From Gammaproteobacteria bacterium (GTDB lineage: Bacteria > Pseudomonadota > Gammaproteobacteria > Steroidobacterales > Rariloculaceae), in contig JAJDVG010000012.1 in assembly GCA_022826245.1 (NCBI GenBank), positions 1-64,000 of the forward strand: a stretch of DNA of 64,000 nucleotides, written 5' to 3'. The notes under the pieces were generated by a model. That model was not told where the DNA came from. It did no database searches and was given only the letters and a program-made list of their open reading frames with translations. The position numbers and the translations under genes are program-made. Below, piece after piece: positions 52,567-60,396 of the stretch; position 1 is the first letter of the stretch, and every line of letters starts with the position of its first letter.

Positions 52567-54126
52567 TCACACGCTGCCGCTCGACAGCGCCAGTTCGCCG
52601 GCGGCCTTGACTCGCAACCGCACCAGGGCGCCCGGTACGTAGCTCAGCGGGATTTCTTCCACGTTGGTGATCTCTATGGTCCCGGGTCGGGCGCCGGCGT
52701 CGACCGCTGACTGACTGGCCCGTTCCCGGGCCGCCTCCATCGCCGCGTCGCGTCCCATGGCCTCATACGAATAGACCGCGTCGACCTCCCCTCCCGCCAA
52801 CGCAATCGACGCCCCGACGGCGTTGGCCACCGCGGCGCTCTCCGGGACGATGACGTCGGAAACGCCCGGGATGTCCTCTGAGATGAGCACCGAGCCGCCA
52901 CCGACCAGGATCAGCGGCACCGGTTCGGCACTGGTTTTCATCCGGTCCACACCATCGGCGAGCATCCGATGGGTTTCTGAGACCGCAAGGCGCACGGTCT
53001 CCCGCGGCAAGTCGGCAACCAGGGACGGGGCGCCCATCTGCGCGTGTCCCGCGGCGACGGCCACATCGCTCGCGGTCAGCGTCTTGCCGCCGAACACAAG
53101 CGCTTCCTCAAGCAGGCGGTAACCTACCGACCGCGGACCAATCGTCAGGCCGGTCCCGCCCTCCGTTACCAGGCTGCCGCCGCCGAGGCCCAGCGCCAGG
53201 ATGTCGGGCATCCGAAAGTTGGTTCGAACGCCGCCGATATCCACCGTGACCGACGACTCTCGCGGAAAGCCGTTGCTCAGCATGCCGATGTCCGTCGTGG
53301 TGCCGCCGATGTCCGCGACCAGCGCATCGGTCGCGCCGGACAGAAAAGCCGCGCCTCTCATGGAGTTGGTGGGCCCGGAGGCGAAGGTCAGCACGGGGTA
53401 GCGCTCCGCCACGTCGGCCTTCATCAGCGTGCCGTCGTTCTGGCTCAGGAAGAACGGCGCTTCGACTCGCAGTTGCCGCAACGCTCGTCGAATGGACCTC
53501 ACGACCCGGGTCGACAGCTCAACTAGGCTGGCGTTCATGAGGGCGGCGTTTTCCCGTTCGAGCAGCCCCAGGCTGCCGATCGCCGATGAACGGGTGACGG
53601 TGACATCGGGCATCTCGTTTCTGACGATGTCTTCGGCGCGCTTTTCCATGTCATCGTTGACGGGCGAGAAAAGCGCGCTGATGGCCACGGACTTCAAGCC
53701 GTTCCCGCGGAAACCTCTGGCCGCGTCACGTACCGCAAGTTCGTCCAGTTCGGAGTCGACGCTGCCGTCCACGTGGTAGCCGCCGCCCACGAGAATCATG
53801 TTATCGCCGACGGCCCGAGCCAGGTCCGGCGGCCAGCCGCTGGTGGGCAAGACTCCCGACGATGCCGGGAGCGCAATGCGGACGAGACCGACCTTCAACA
53901 GCCCTTCGCGCGCGACGAACGCGTTGGTGAAATGCGTGGTGCCGATCGCGACGCACTGGATGCGGTCGGTCGACACATCGGAGTCTTTCAGGACCGATTG
54001 GATGGCGCTGACGATACCGTCGCCGACGTCGGGAGTTGTCGGCAACTTCATCGAGGCGATCAGCGTCCTGCCGTCCATGAGCACGGCGTCCGTGTTGGTG
54101 CCTCCTACGTCAACGCCGAGGATCAT
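52567..54126 (-). CDS. hyuA: Hydantoinase/oxoprolinase family A-subunit-like protein
   Basis: A 519-residue ATP-dependent hydrolase of the HyuA/oxoprolinase family. The actin-like ATP site opens LGVDVGGTNTDAVLMDG; a second phosphate motif is VADIGGTTTDIGML, and LGLGGGSLVTEGG follows. Stand-alone HyuA of this length with DUF917 next door is a recurring pair. No B subunit (HyuB) gene is present here, consistent with DUF917 replacing it. First gene of the HyuA-DUF917-permease operon. Confidence 0.88.
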   Translation of the reverse strand: MILGVDVGGTNTDAVLMDGRTLIASMKLPTTPDVGDGIVSAIQSVLKDSDVSTDRIQCVAIGTTHFTNAFVAREGLLKVGLVRIALPASSGVLPTSGWPPDLARAVGDNMILVGGGYHVDGSVDSELDELAVRDAARGFRGNGLKSVAISALFSPVNDDMEKRAEDIVRNEMPDVTVTRSSAIGSLGLLERENAALMNASLVELSTRVVRSIRRALRQLRVEAPFFLSQNDGTLMKADVAERYPVLTFASGPTNSMRGAAFLSGATDALVADIGGTTTDIGMLSNGFPRESSVTVDIGGVRTNFRMPDILALGLGGGSLVTEGGTGLTIGPRSVGYRLLEEALVFGGKTLTASDVAVAAGHAQMGAPSLVADLPRETVRLAVSETHRMLADGVDRMKTSAEPVPLILVGGGSVLISEDIPGVSDVIVPESAAVANAVGASIALAGGEVDAVYSYEAMGRDAAMEAARERASQSAVDAGARPGTIEITNVEEIPLSYVPGALVRLRVKAAGELALSSGSV

Positions 54127-54231
54127 GGATCGGGTGGGCCCGGAGATACGAACCCGATATCGCCGCCCGGGCGCCGGCGTCGTTGCAACACGCGGAATTG
54201 CCGGCGGCTGCTGGCGAGAGCCGGATAGCGC

Positions 54232-54636
54232 TTACTGTGACCCGCCCCGTTCCCGCGAGCCCTCGAACAGCGTGCGGCCGTCAGCGAGCGTCGCGCTGGC
54301 GAGGCTCGCCGTGGGCGTGCCATCCCGCGCCCGGTAGGCCTCTACAACGAGGACGGTGCCGGCGGCGAGGTCGCCGGGTCTCCAGCCCCGACGAATCAGC
54401 CGATTCGCGGCGCGCGTTTCCACAGCCCAGTTGACGACGTTGCCGGCCTCATCCTCGACGTCCAGGTAGATCCAGGCATGGGGATTGGCCCACGTCATTT
54501 CGGTCACCCTGCCCTCGAGGCGCACGGGGCTGTTGATATCGAACTCGGCGGCGAACGAGTGATGCGCCAGACCGCTGCCTGTCCCGAAGGTCAAGCCAAG
54601 ACTCATGCATATCGTTGCGCTTCGTAACCGGGTCAT
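54232..54636 (-). CDS. DUF6152 exported protein, second copy
   Basis: A 134-residue homologue of the protein at 48489. The signal peptide (MTRLRSATICMSLGLTFGTG, cleavage after GLA) leaves a mature N-terminus HHSFAAEFDINSPVRLEG, and ANPHAWIYLDV follows. It lies 2 bases downstream of a GRWDGDTLV-family gene, exactly as its homologue does at 48.5 kb. The two copies are clearly diverged, so the pairing was not produced by a recent duplication. Confidence 0.82.
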   Translation of the reverse strand: MTRLRSATICMSLGLTFGTGSGLAHHSFAAEFDINSPVRLEGRVTEMTWANPHAWIYLDVEDEAGNVVNWAVETRAANRLIRRGWRPGDLAAGTVLVVEAYRARDGTPTASLASATLADGRTLFEGSRERGGSQ

Positions 54637-54638
54637 TT

Positions 54639-56207
54639 TCAGTCTCCCTGACTCTGTGTGGCGCGAAATTCGTCGCGGACCTCCCGCAGGTGCTGCAGGT
54701 CGCGATTGTCTTCGAGGCAGGCCACCTCCAGAAGCTCATCGTCGGAACGGTTGAGGGGCATCTCGATGGTCCACGGCCGCGTGTAGGCGATCGGGTCCGA
54801 TACCGTGGCCCGGTAGATCACCTGGTTCGGAGCGACCGGGGTAAACGTCTCAACGACCGTTTGCGCGTGGGTCACCACGTCGCCGAACTCGTTGAGCCAG
54901 GCCTTGCCGTTGAAGTTACGCGACTCCACGACCAGCGTGTTGCCGTCCCAACGCCCCACGGAATGCCCCTGCCACAGACGGATTGGGTCCGGCAGAAAGT
55001 CGCGGCCGTCGAGAAAGACCTGCCGCCAGGACATGCGCTCGTGCAGCAGGACGATGTGGCCCTCCGGCTGCAGCACGTAGAACGGCGCGGGCACGTACGT
55101 GGACCGCGGCACGCCCGCCACGAAGCAATGCGCGGTCGGGTCGTCGTACCCGCGGTGCGGGAATCCCCGATCGATTTGCTCCGCTCGCGCCCAGGCCTGG
55201 TAAGGAAGTGTCCCGTCAGCCGGGTCAATGACCTGGCCGCGACTCGGCGGCATCAGGTCGTCGCTCTCGCGCGCTTCCAGGCCGTAGTTGGCCCCACCTG
55301 CGTCGGCCTGGTAATAGCCGCTGATATCGGGCGATCCGTCCGCGAGTCGGGGCACATCCGTAAGGCTGGCGAGAACCGGAAGTTGCCCGCCCGCGTCGGC
55401 ATCGAACGAAACGTTGTCCGCAGGAATCGGCGCGGGATACCAGGTGCGCTCGTCACGCTCGAAGTCGCCGTTGGCTTCTTCTTTCTCGGCCTGGCACTGG
55501 TACTCGAGAATCCGGTCGAACTGTGTTTGCCGCTTCAGCACCAGGCGAAGCGTCCATGGCCGCGTGAAGACCTCAGGGTCGTCAATCGTGGCTTCGTAGT
55601 CGATGGTATCGGCGTCACGCAGGCTGTAACGCTCGGTGACGTGCATCGCATTGCTGTGAAAGTTTCCCGCTGCGTCGAGCCAGGTACGATCGTTCTGGTC
55701 GGTAACCGAGACGACCAGCACGTCGTCTTCCCAGCGCCCCCGGGAGTTGCCCATCCACGACTCGACGCCAGCGTAACGCGGCGGTTCCGTGTCGATATAG
55801 ACGAGCCGATAGACCTGCTGCCACCCGAATGTAATCGCCACGTGCTCGTCGGTCTGGAAAATATGGAAGGGATGCTCCAGGGCCATGACCCGGGGCACGC
55901 CCGGCAGGAAGCAGCTTTCGAGTGGATCCGCCGTGGCGCGTGTTTCGAAATTGGCCTGCCGTTGCTCTATCGCCCAGGGTTGATAGGGAATCGTCCCTCC
56001 ATCAACGACGCTGCGCCCGGCCGGCATGTCATGGCGCGCCGGGTGATCCTCGAGATCGTATGCGGCCCGGTTCACCGCCATCCAGATGCCCTGCAGGTTC
56101 GGCCGACCATCCTCGGCAAGGGAAAGCGTTTGCGCCGTCGCGACCCCGACGAGCAAATACGACACCGCTGTCGCCATCCAAACCGTCAGAAAGCTGTATT
56201 TCGTCAT
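54639..56207 (-). CDS. Exported protein with two GRWDGDTLV-family domains
   Basis: A 522-residue secreted protein: signal peptide MTKYSFLTVWMATAVSYLLVG (cleavage near ATAQ) and two tandem copies of the family domain. Copy 1 has SWMGNSRGRWEDDVLVVSVTDQ then TERYSLRDADTIDYEATIDDPEVFTRPWT; copy 2 has LWQGHSVGRWDGNTLVVESRNF then VETFTPVAPNQVIYRATVSDPIAYTRPWT. Each copy opens with a G-T-I/L-PYQxWA segment and a CFxxGVPR segment. The ATG at 56207 is set by the signal peptide. It is paired with the DUF6152 gene downstream. Function unknown. Confidence 0.78.
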   Translation of the reverse strand: MTKYSFLTVWMATAVSYLLVGVATAQTLSLAEDGRPNLQGIWMAVNRAAYDLEDHPARHDMPAGRSVVDGGTIPYQPWAIEQRQANFETRATADPLESCFLPGVPRVMALEHPFHIFQTDEHVAITFGWQQVYRLVYIDTEPPRYAGVESWMGNSRGRWEDDVLVVSVTDQNDRTWLDAAGNFHSNAMHVTERYSLRDADTIDYEATIDDPEVFTRPWTLRLVLKRQTQFDRILEYQCQAEKEEANGDFERDERTWYPAPIPADNVSFDADAGGQLPVLASLTDVPRLADGSPDISGYYQADAGGANYGLEARESDDLMPPSRGQVIDPADGTLPYQAWARAEQIDRGFPHRGYDDPTAHCFVAGVPRSTYVPAPFYVLQPEGHIVLLHERMSWRQVFLDGRDFLPDPIRLWQGHSVGRWDGNTLVVESRNFNGKAWLNEFGDVVTHAQTVVETFTPVAPNQVIYRATVSDPIAYTRPWTIEMPLNRSDDELLEVACLEDNRDLQHLREVRDEFRATQSQGD

Positions 56208-56256
56208 CAGTGAGACCCGATCCAACGCGCGGGGCGAAACATAGCACGCGAGCAGC

Positions 56257-57408
56257 CTAAACGACCGGATGGTTGGGTTCCAGGCCGACCTGTCCTCGAC
56301 CGTACAACTCGCGGCAGACATACCAATCCCAGAATGCGTGAACGCTCAGGGAATTGATATCGCGAAACCAGGCCTGTATCGGCGACTTGTTGTCGAAGCT
56401 ACTGGCGCCTGCATCGTGAATGAGTTCGTTCACAGACGCGCGGCAGTGATTGGCGATCGTGCCGGCGTCCAGTTTGAGCCGCAACCTGTCCTCGAGCGTG
56501 AACTCGCGCGTCGTCTGTATCTGGACCGTCTCGCCGATAAGCGCATCCATGAGCGTGCCCGCCGTCCTCGACCTCGAGGCAGCTTCACCGATCTTCACGT
56601 GTACAGAGGGCATTTCGGCGAGCTTGCCGGGGCTGTATGCCGGGTCACGACCCTGCACCATCTCGATGTAGTGCCGGGTGGCGCCCTCCAGTCCGCCGAC
56701 CATGACGCTGATCACCTGGGTATACATGAATGGCAGCATGGGCATCGTATACAGCGGATTGCCGAAGCGCCTGTTGCTCTCGCTTCCTCCCTGAAAGAAC
56801 GCCGACCTGTCCAGCGTGCGATGCGCCGGGACGAATGTCCCGTCGCAGATCATGTCGTTGCTGCCCGTGCCTTCCATGGCGGCCGCGTCCCAAACGACAT
56901 CGATTTCGTAGTCGCCGGTTTTGACGAGTGCGACCTTGTGCTCTTCATCCCCGACGTCGAGCCCGGTGAGGACCCAGTCCGCATGCATGATTCCGGAGTT
57001 CCAGGTGGACCGACCGCTGAGCTCATACCCGCCTGTAACGGGCCTGGCCTTGTGCATCGGACGGATCTGGCCCGGGATCTTCGGGTGCGGGTTGTCGCGC
57101 AAGACATCGTCCTGAGCCTTCTCGTCGAACCGCGTGACCATCCAGTTGTGACCCATGAAGAAGCCCATGACCCAGGCGGTGGACATGCAACCGCGTGCGA
57201 GTGTCCGGGAAATATCGGACATCGTATCGACGTTGAGTTCGAAGCCGCCGTAGTGCTTCGGTACCACCGTCCGCATGATCTCGGCCTGCTCGAGTTCCCT
57301 GACGGTGTCCGGATGCAGCAGGCCATGTTCCGTCACGTAGGCTCTACGGGCCGCTATGCCCGGTACCAGGGACTCAACCCGTTCAAGTAATACTTCTCTC
57401 GTAGCCAT
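56257..57408 (-). CDS. Acyl-CoA-dehydrogenase-fold flavin monooxygenase
   Basis: A 383-residue enzyme of the group D flavin-monooxygenase type, related to HsaA and hydroxylases that use reduced FMN. ILPD-like MRTVVPKHYGGFELNVDTM at the N-terminus, an STAWVMGFFMGHNWM flavin region, TWNSGIMHADW and the C-terminal DINSLSVHAFWDWYV segment match this group. It needs a separate flavin reductase, not encoded here. The start 57408 follows GGGAGA. The substrate is probably an aromatic or steroid-like compound, by analogy. Confidence 0.78.
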   Translation of the reverse strand: MATREVLLERVESLVPGIAARRAYVTEHGLLHPDTVRELEQAEIMRTVVPKHYGGFELNVDTMSDISRTLARGCMSTAWVMGFFMGHNWMVTRFDEKAQDDVLRDNPHPKIPGQIRPMHKARPVTGGYELSGRSTWNSGIMHADWVLTGLDVGDEEHKVALVKTGDYEIDVVWDAAAMEGTGSNDMICDGTFVPAHRTLDRSAFFQGGSESNRRFGNPLYTMPMLPFMYTQVISVMVGGLEGATRHYIEMVQGRDPAYSPGKLAEMPSVHVKIGEAASRSRTAGTLMDALIGETVQIQTTREFTLEDRLRLKLDAGTIANHCRASVNELIHDAGASSFDNKSPIQAWFRDINSLSVHAFWDWYVCRELYGRGQVGLEPNHPVV

Positions 57409-57540
57409 CGTTTCTCCCTCAAGCCACCTGCCGTTGACCCCACAGCTACACATCATGTCCCGGATGGCGATTATTCTAATGGACTACCCGTGGATTGCGG
57501 GCCGCTTGACTGAGCAGGTTTCGCGCGGCATCGTTCGGCC

Positions 57541-58290
57541 ATGAGCAAGGTCATGTTCCGGTTGGTGGGCGTACCTGTCCTTACGCTATTCGCCGCAGCG
57601 TCGGTCTGGGGCCAACAGCCGGATGCGCAGCAGCGAGCCCCGATCGATCTGACTGGCTACTGGGTTTCGGTGGTCACCGAGGACTGGCGCTGGCGCATGA
57701 TCACGCCGCCGCCGGGCGATTACGCGAGCATGCCCATGACGCCCGCGGCGCGCGAAGTCGCTGACCGGTGGGACCGGGAAGCCGACGCGCGCGACGGCAA
57801 CGCCTGCCGACCCTACGGTGCGGGCGGCATCATGCGGGTACCGACCCGGCTGCGGGTCTCATGGCTTGATCCGGACACGCTGCAGGTTGAAACCGACGCG
57901 GGCACACAGACGAGGCAATTCCATTTCGCGGACTTCGAGCCTGTCGCCGAACCCGACTGGCAAGGCAACTCGGTGGCCGAGTGGGAGTTGACCGGCGGGC
58001 GCGGCGGCGTGACCGGAGGGAATCTGAAGGTCGTGACGACGGGCTTCCGGGCGGGATACCTGCGCTGGAACGGCGTGCCCTACAGCGAGCAGGCGGTCGT
58101 GACCGAGTACTTCGATCGATACGGGGCCTTCGGTCAGGAATGGATCACGGTCACGACGGTCGTCGAGGACCCGCTCTACTTCACGGAACCGGTCATCGTG
58201 ACGTCGGACTTTCGCAGGGAAGCAGACGGCTCCGCCTGGAATCCGACGCCTTGCGTGACGGATCCGCCAGTTATCGGGACGGCGAACTGA
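57541..58290 (+). CDS. Exported protein, divergent GRWDGDTLV-family member
   Basis: A 249-residue protein with a signal peptide (MFRLVGVPVLTLFAAASVWG, cleavage near VWGQ). PIDLTGYWVSVVTEDW begins the mature part. The core is an altered version of the family pattern: DWQGNSVAEWELTGGRG and LKVVTTGFRAGYLRWNGVPYSEQAVVTEYFDR then VVEDPLYFTEPVIVTSDF. The GRWDGD element is rearranged, so this is the most distant member. Its last 20 bases overlap the convergent metallo-beta-lactamase-fold gene. Confidence 0.7.
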   Translation: MSKVMFRLVGVPVLTLFAAASVWGQQPDAQQRAPIDLTGYWVSVVTEDWRWRMITPPPGDYASMPMTPAAREVADRWDREADARDGNACRPYGAGGIMRVPTRLRVSWLDPDTLQVETDAGTQTRQFHFADFEPVAEPDWQGNSVAEWELTGGRGGVTGGNLKVVTTGFRAGYLRWNGVPYSEQAVVTEYFDRYGAFGQEWITVTTVVEDPLYFTEPVIVTSDFRREADGSAWNPTPCVTDPPVIGTAN

Positions 58291-59293
58291 GGCTCAGGTA
58301 GACGGCTTCGATGAACATCTCGGCGGTCCAGTCGTCCCGCCGCCCGTAACGCGACTCGTATTCGAACGCCGGTTCCGCCTGCCTGATCTCGTCGAGGCTC
58401 ATGCCGCGATCCATCCAGGTGCGGATGCGATCCCGGATTACGGTCACCATGTCCCGGTAGCGAACGAGGTCGCCCTCATCGCAGATACGGCCGCGACCGG
58501 GCACGATCAGGGTACCGCCCTCCGAGAGCGTATCGGCAACAGCCAGATCCACGAGGTCGTTGAGCGAATCGAGGACACCGTCGATGCTGCCGCCGTTGTC
58601 GAGATCGATGTAGGGCCAGGAATCGAGGCGAAACACATCGCCGGCCGCGATAACGTCGGAACGGCGGAAATGAACGATCAAATTCGTATCGTCGATGGCG
58701 TTCGGCTGGTGAATCACCTCAACGGGTTCGCTATTGAAATAAAGATCGAACCGGGGCACAAAAAACGTTTCGGTGGGTTGCAGACCTGCGTCGTAATCGG
58801 CGTCGAGCACCATGCGCAGCATCAGGTTCTCGTGGCCGATCACGGCCGCGCCCACGTCGACACCCCCGATCTGCGTGGCGTTGCCTCCGGTGAACGTGTC
58901 GCCGGCCGCCCTGAGCGCGGCATTGCCGCCGACGCGGTCCGGATGCAATCGGGTATTGACGATGTAGCGGATGGTACCGTCGGAAATGCTCTCGATCTCC
59001 TGAAGCAGGTCGGCGCTGTATTCGGCGGAACCGGAGTCGACCAGCAGAATGCCGTTGTCGCCGGCGGACACGACCACGTTGCCCCCGGCGCCGCTGATGA
59101 GCCAGATCGGGCCTTCGACATGGGTCGTGCGCAGCGACTGCCCCATAGCCGGCGAGCAAGCGAGTATGGCCATGCAGGCAAGTACACCGCCGATCAGGCA
59201 ATCGATCGCGGCGTGTGGTCGCGCCGGTCCCGGTGCTTCCCGCAACTTTCGCCACGGGCTGCCAGTCCGGCGATTGAACGTTGCCGCCGTCAA
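58271..59293 (-). CDS. Metallo-beta-lactamase-fold protein with lost metal ligands
   Basis: A 340-residue exported protein of the MBL superfamily (VEGPIWLISGAGGNVVVSAGDNGILLVDSG). The usual HxHxDH motif reads NTRLHPDRVGG: the first and last histidines are arginine. The later GHG region reads VPGRGRIC, again with arginine, and the HTxxD region reads NAIDDTN. Only one His, the two Asp and IGHEN remain. It may bind one metal ion or none. TTG start at 59293 overlaps the stop of the next gene (TTGA). A signal sequence around ACMAILACSPAMG is present. Confidence 0.8.
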   Translation of the reverse strand: MTAATFNRRTGSPWRKLREAPGPARPHAAIDCLIGGVLACMAILACSPAMGQSLRTTHVEGPIWLISGAGGNVVVSAGDNGILLVDSGSAEYSADLLQEIESISDGTIRYIVNTRLHPDRVGGNAALRAAGDTFTGGNATQIGGVDVGAAVIGHENLMLRMVLDADYDAGLQPTETFFVPRFDLYFNSEPVEVIHQPNAIDDTNLIVHFRRSDVIAAGDVFRLDSWPYIDLDNGGSIDGVLDSLNDLVDLAVADTLSEGGTLIVPGRGRICDEGDLVRYRDMVTVIRDRIRTWMDRGMSLDEIRQAEPAFEYESRYGRRDDWTAEMFIEAVYLSLSSPSR

Positions 59294-60132
59294 CGCGATT
59301 CCCCGGAGCTCAGAAGTTCCCTGAGCCGCTCACGATACTCTGGCAAGGTCGTCGCCGCCCCGCCGAGCGCCGCCTCGGCTGGAATCCCGTGGTTCTTCTG
59401 GTAGGTTTCCATGAACGGGTTCTCGCCGGGCAGGAAGTGCGGCACAAGGCCCCGGGGCCGATCGATCTCGACGGTTCCGCGGCACGGGTACGGGCGCATC
59501 CTCTGATTCGTGTTGAGCACGAAGTTGCGCGTGTGGATATAGGGCTCTTCGAGCGAGTGCGGATCGTTGAGAATGCTGATGAGCGTCAGGATTTCGCCGT
59601 GCCGGGTCAGGAACTCGACGAGCACGGCTTCGTCGCTGTGCTCGACGCCGTTGCGCCTGATGCGCGACTCCTTCATGTCGGTGGTCGTGATCTCAAGTGC
59701 GTTGCCGACCCAACGGCCCGTCGAGAATCCCTGCCAGGTGTGGCGCTCGTCGTCGCCGGGACGTGGGCGGCCATCCATGTAGACGACCCGGAACCGGTTG
59801 TAGGACTCATGCAGCAGATGCCAGGCAATGGTTTCGAGGCTCTGCGGATCCACTTCCTTCCAGATTCTGAGGTTGCTGTGCATGGCGGCGTAGTTGGCGG
59901 GATGCGGCGTGCACTGATGCTCAGGCACCGTCAGCAGAGACGCGCTCCAGCTCAGTCCGCGCCGGCGACCGGCTTCGTTGAGCGGAAGTCCGGTGAAATC
60001 GCCGATTTCAGGGCCGGGCGCCCGCTCGATCCGGTCCTCGTGGTATATGACGCGCCAGTCGCCGACAAGGTCGACCTGCGCCGCGGCCGCGCCGGACAGT
60101 ACAAGCAACGCCATGCAAATTACGCTTTTCAT
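59290..60132 (-). CDS. Exported protein of the GRWDGDTLV family
   Basis: A 280-residue protein with a signal peptide (MKSVICMALLVLSGAAAAQ). DLVGDWRVIYHEDR opens the mature chain; the family core is TWQGFSTGRWVGNALEITTTDM followed by LVEFLTRHGEILTLISILNDPHSLEEPY. Its C-terminal extension (RGLVPHFLPGENPF, QKNHG) is not shared by the other members. The ATG 60132 is chosen over 60195 because it directly precedes the signal peptide. It forms an operon with the MBL-fold gene downstream. Confidence 0.75.
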   Translation of the reverse strand: MKSVICMALLVLSGAAAAQVDLVGDWRVIYHEDRIERAPGPEIGDFTGLPLNEAGRRRGLSWSASLLTVPEHQCTPHPANYAAMHSNLRIWKEVDPQSLETIAWHLLHESYNRFRVVYMDGRPRPGDDERHTWQGFSTGRWVGNALEITTTDMKESRIRRNGVEHSDEAVLVEFLTRHGEILTLISILNDPHSLEEPYIHTRNFVLNTNQRMRPYPCRGTVEIDRPRGLVPHFLPGENPFMETYQKNHGIPAEAALGGAATTLPEYRERLRELLSSGESR

Positions 60133-60396
60133 CCGCAAACGAACTCCAACGCGTCGAAACTCACCCACGCCTCTCCGGCCTTGCTCGGGACGCACCGTGA
60201 CAGGCGCTCCCGCCGATTCAGGATACTGTAACTGATCGCGCGTGCGGTGGCATCACCGGCGAAACGCGGCTATGGTTGACCGCGCCGCACGCTCTGCAGC
60301 CACCGTGGCTTTCGCTGCCATATTCGTTGTTGAGCGAACCCGAACCGCACCATTCGTACCGCCGACAACCCACTCCCGATACCGCTCGTTGTTCCG

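Noticed and set aside
54615-56213. A 532-residue plus-strand frame opposite the two-domain GRWDGDTLV gene
   Set aside because: The minus strand has a signal peptide and two repeated domains; the plus-strand protein has neither domain nor signal.
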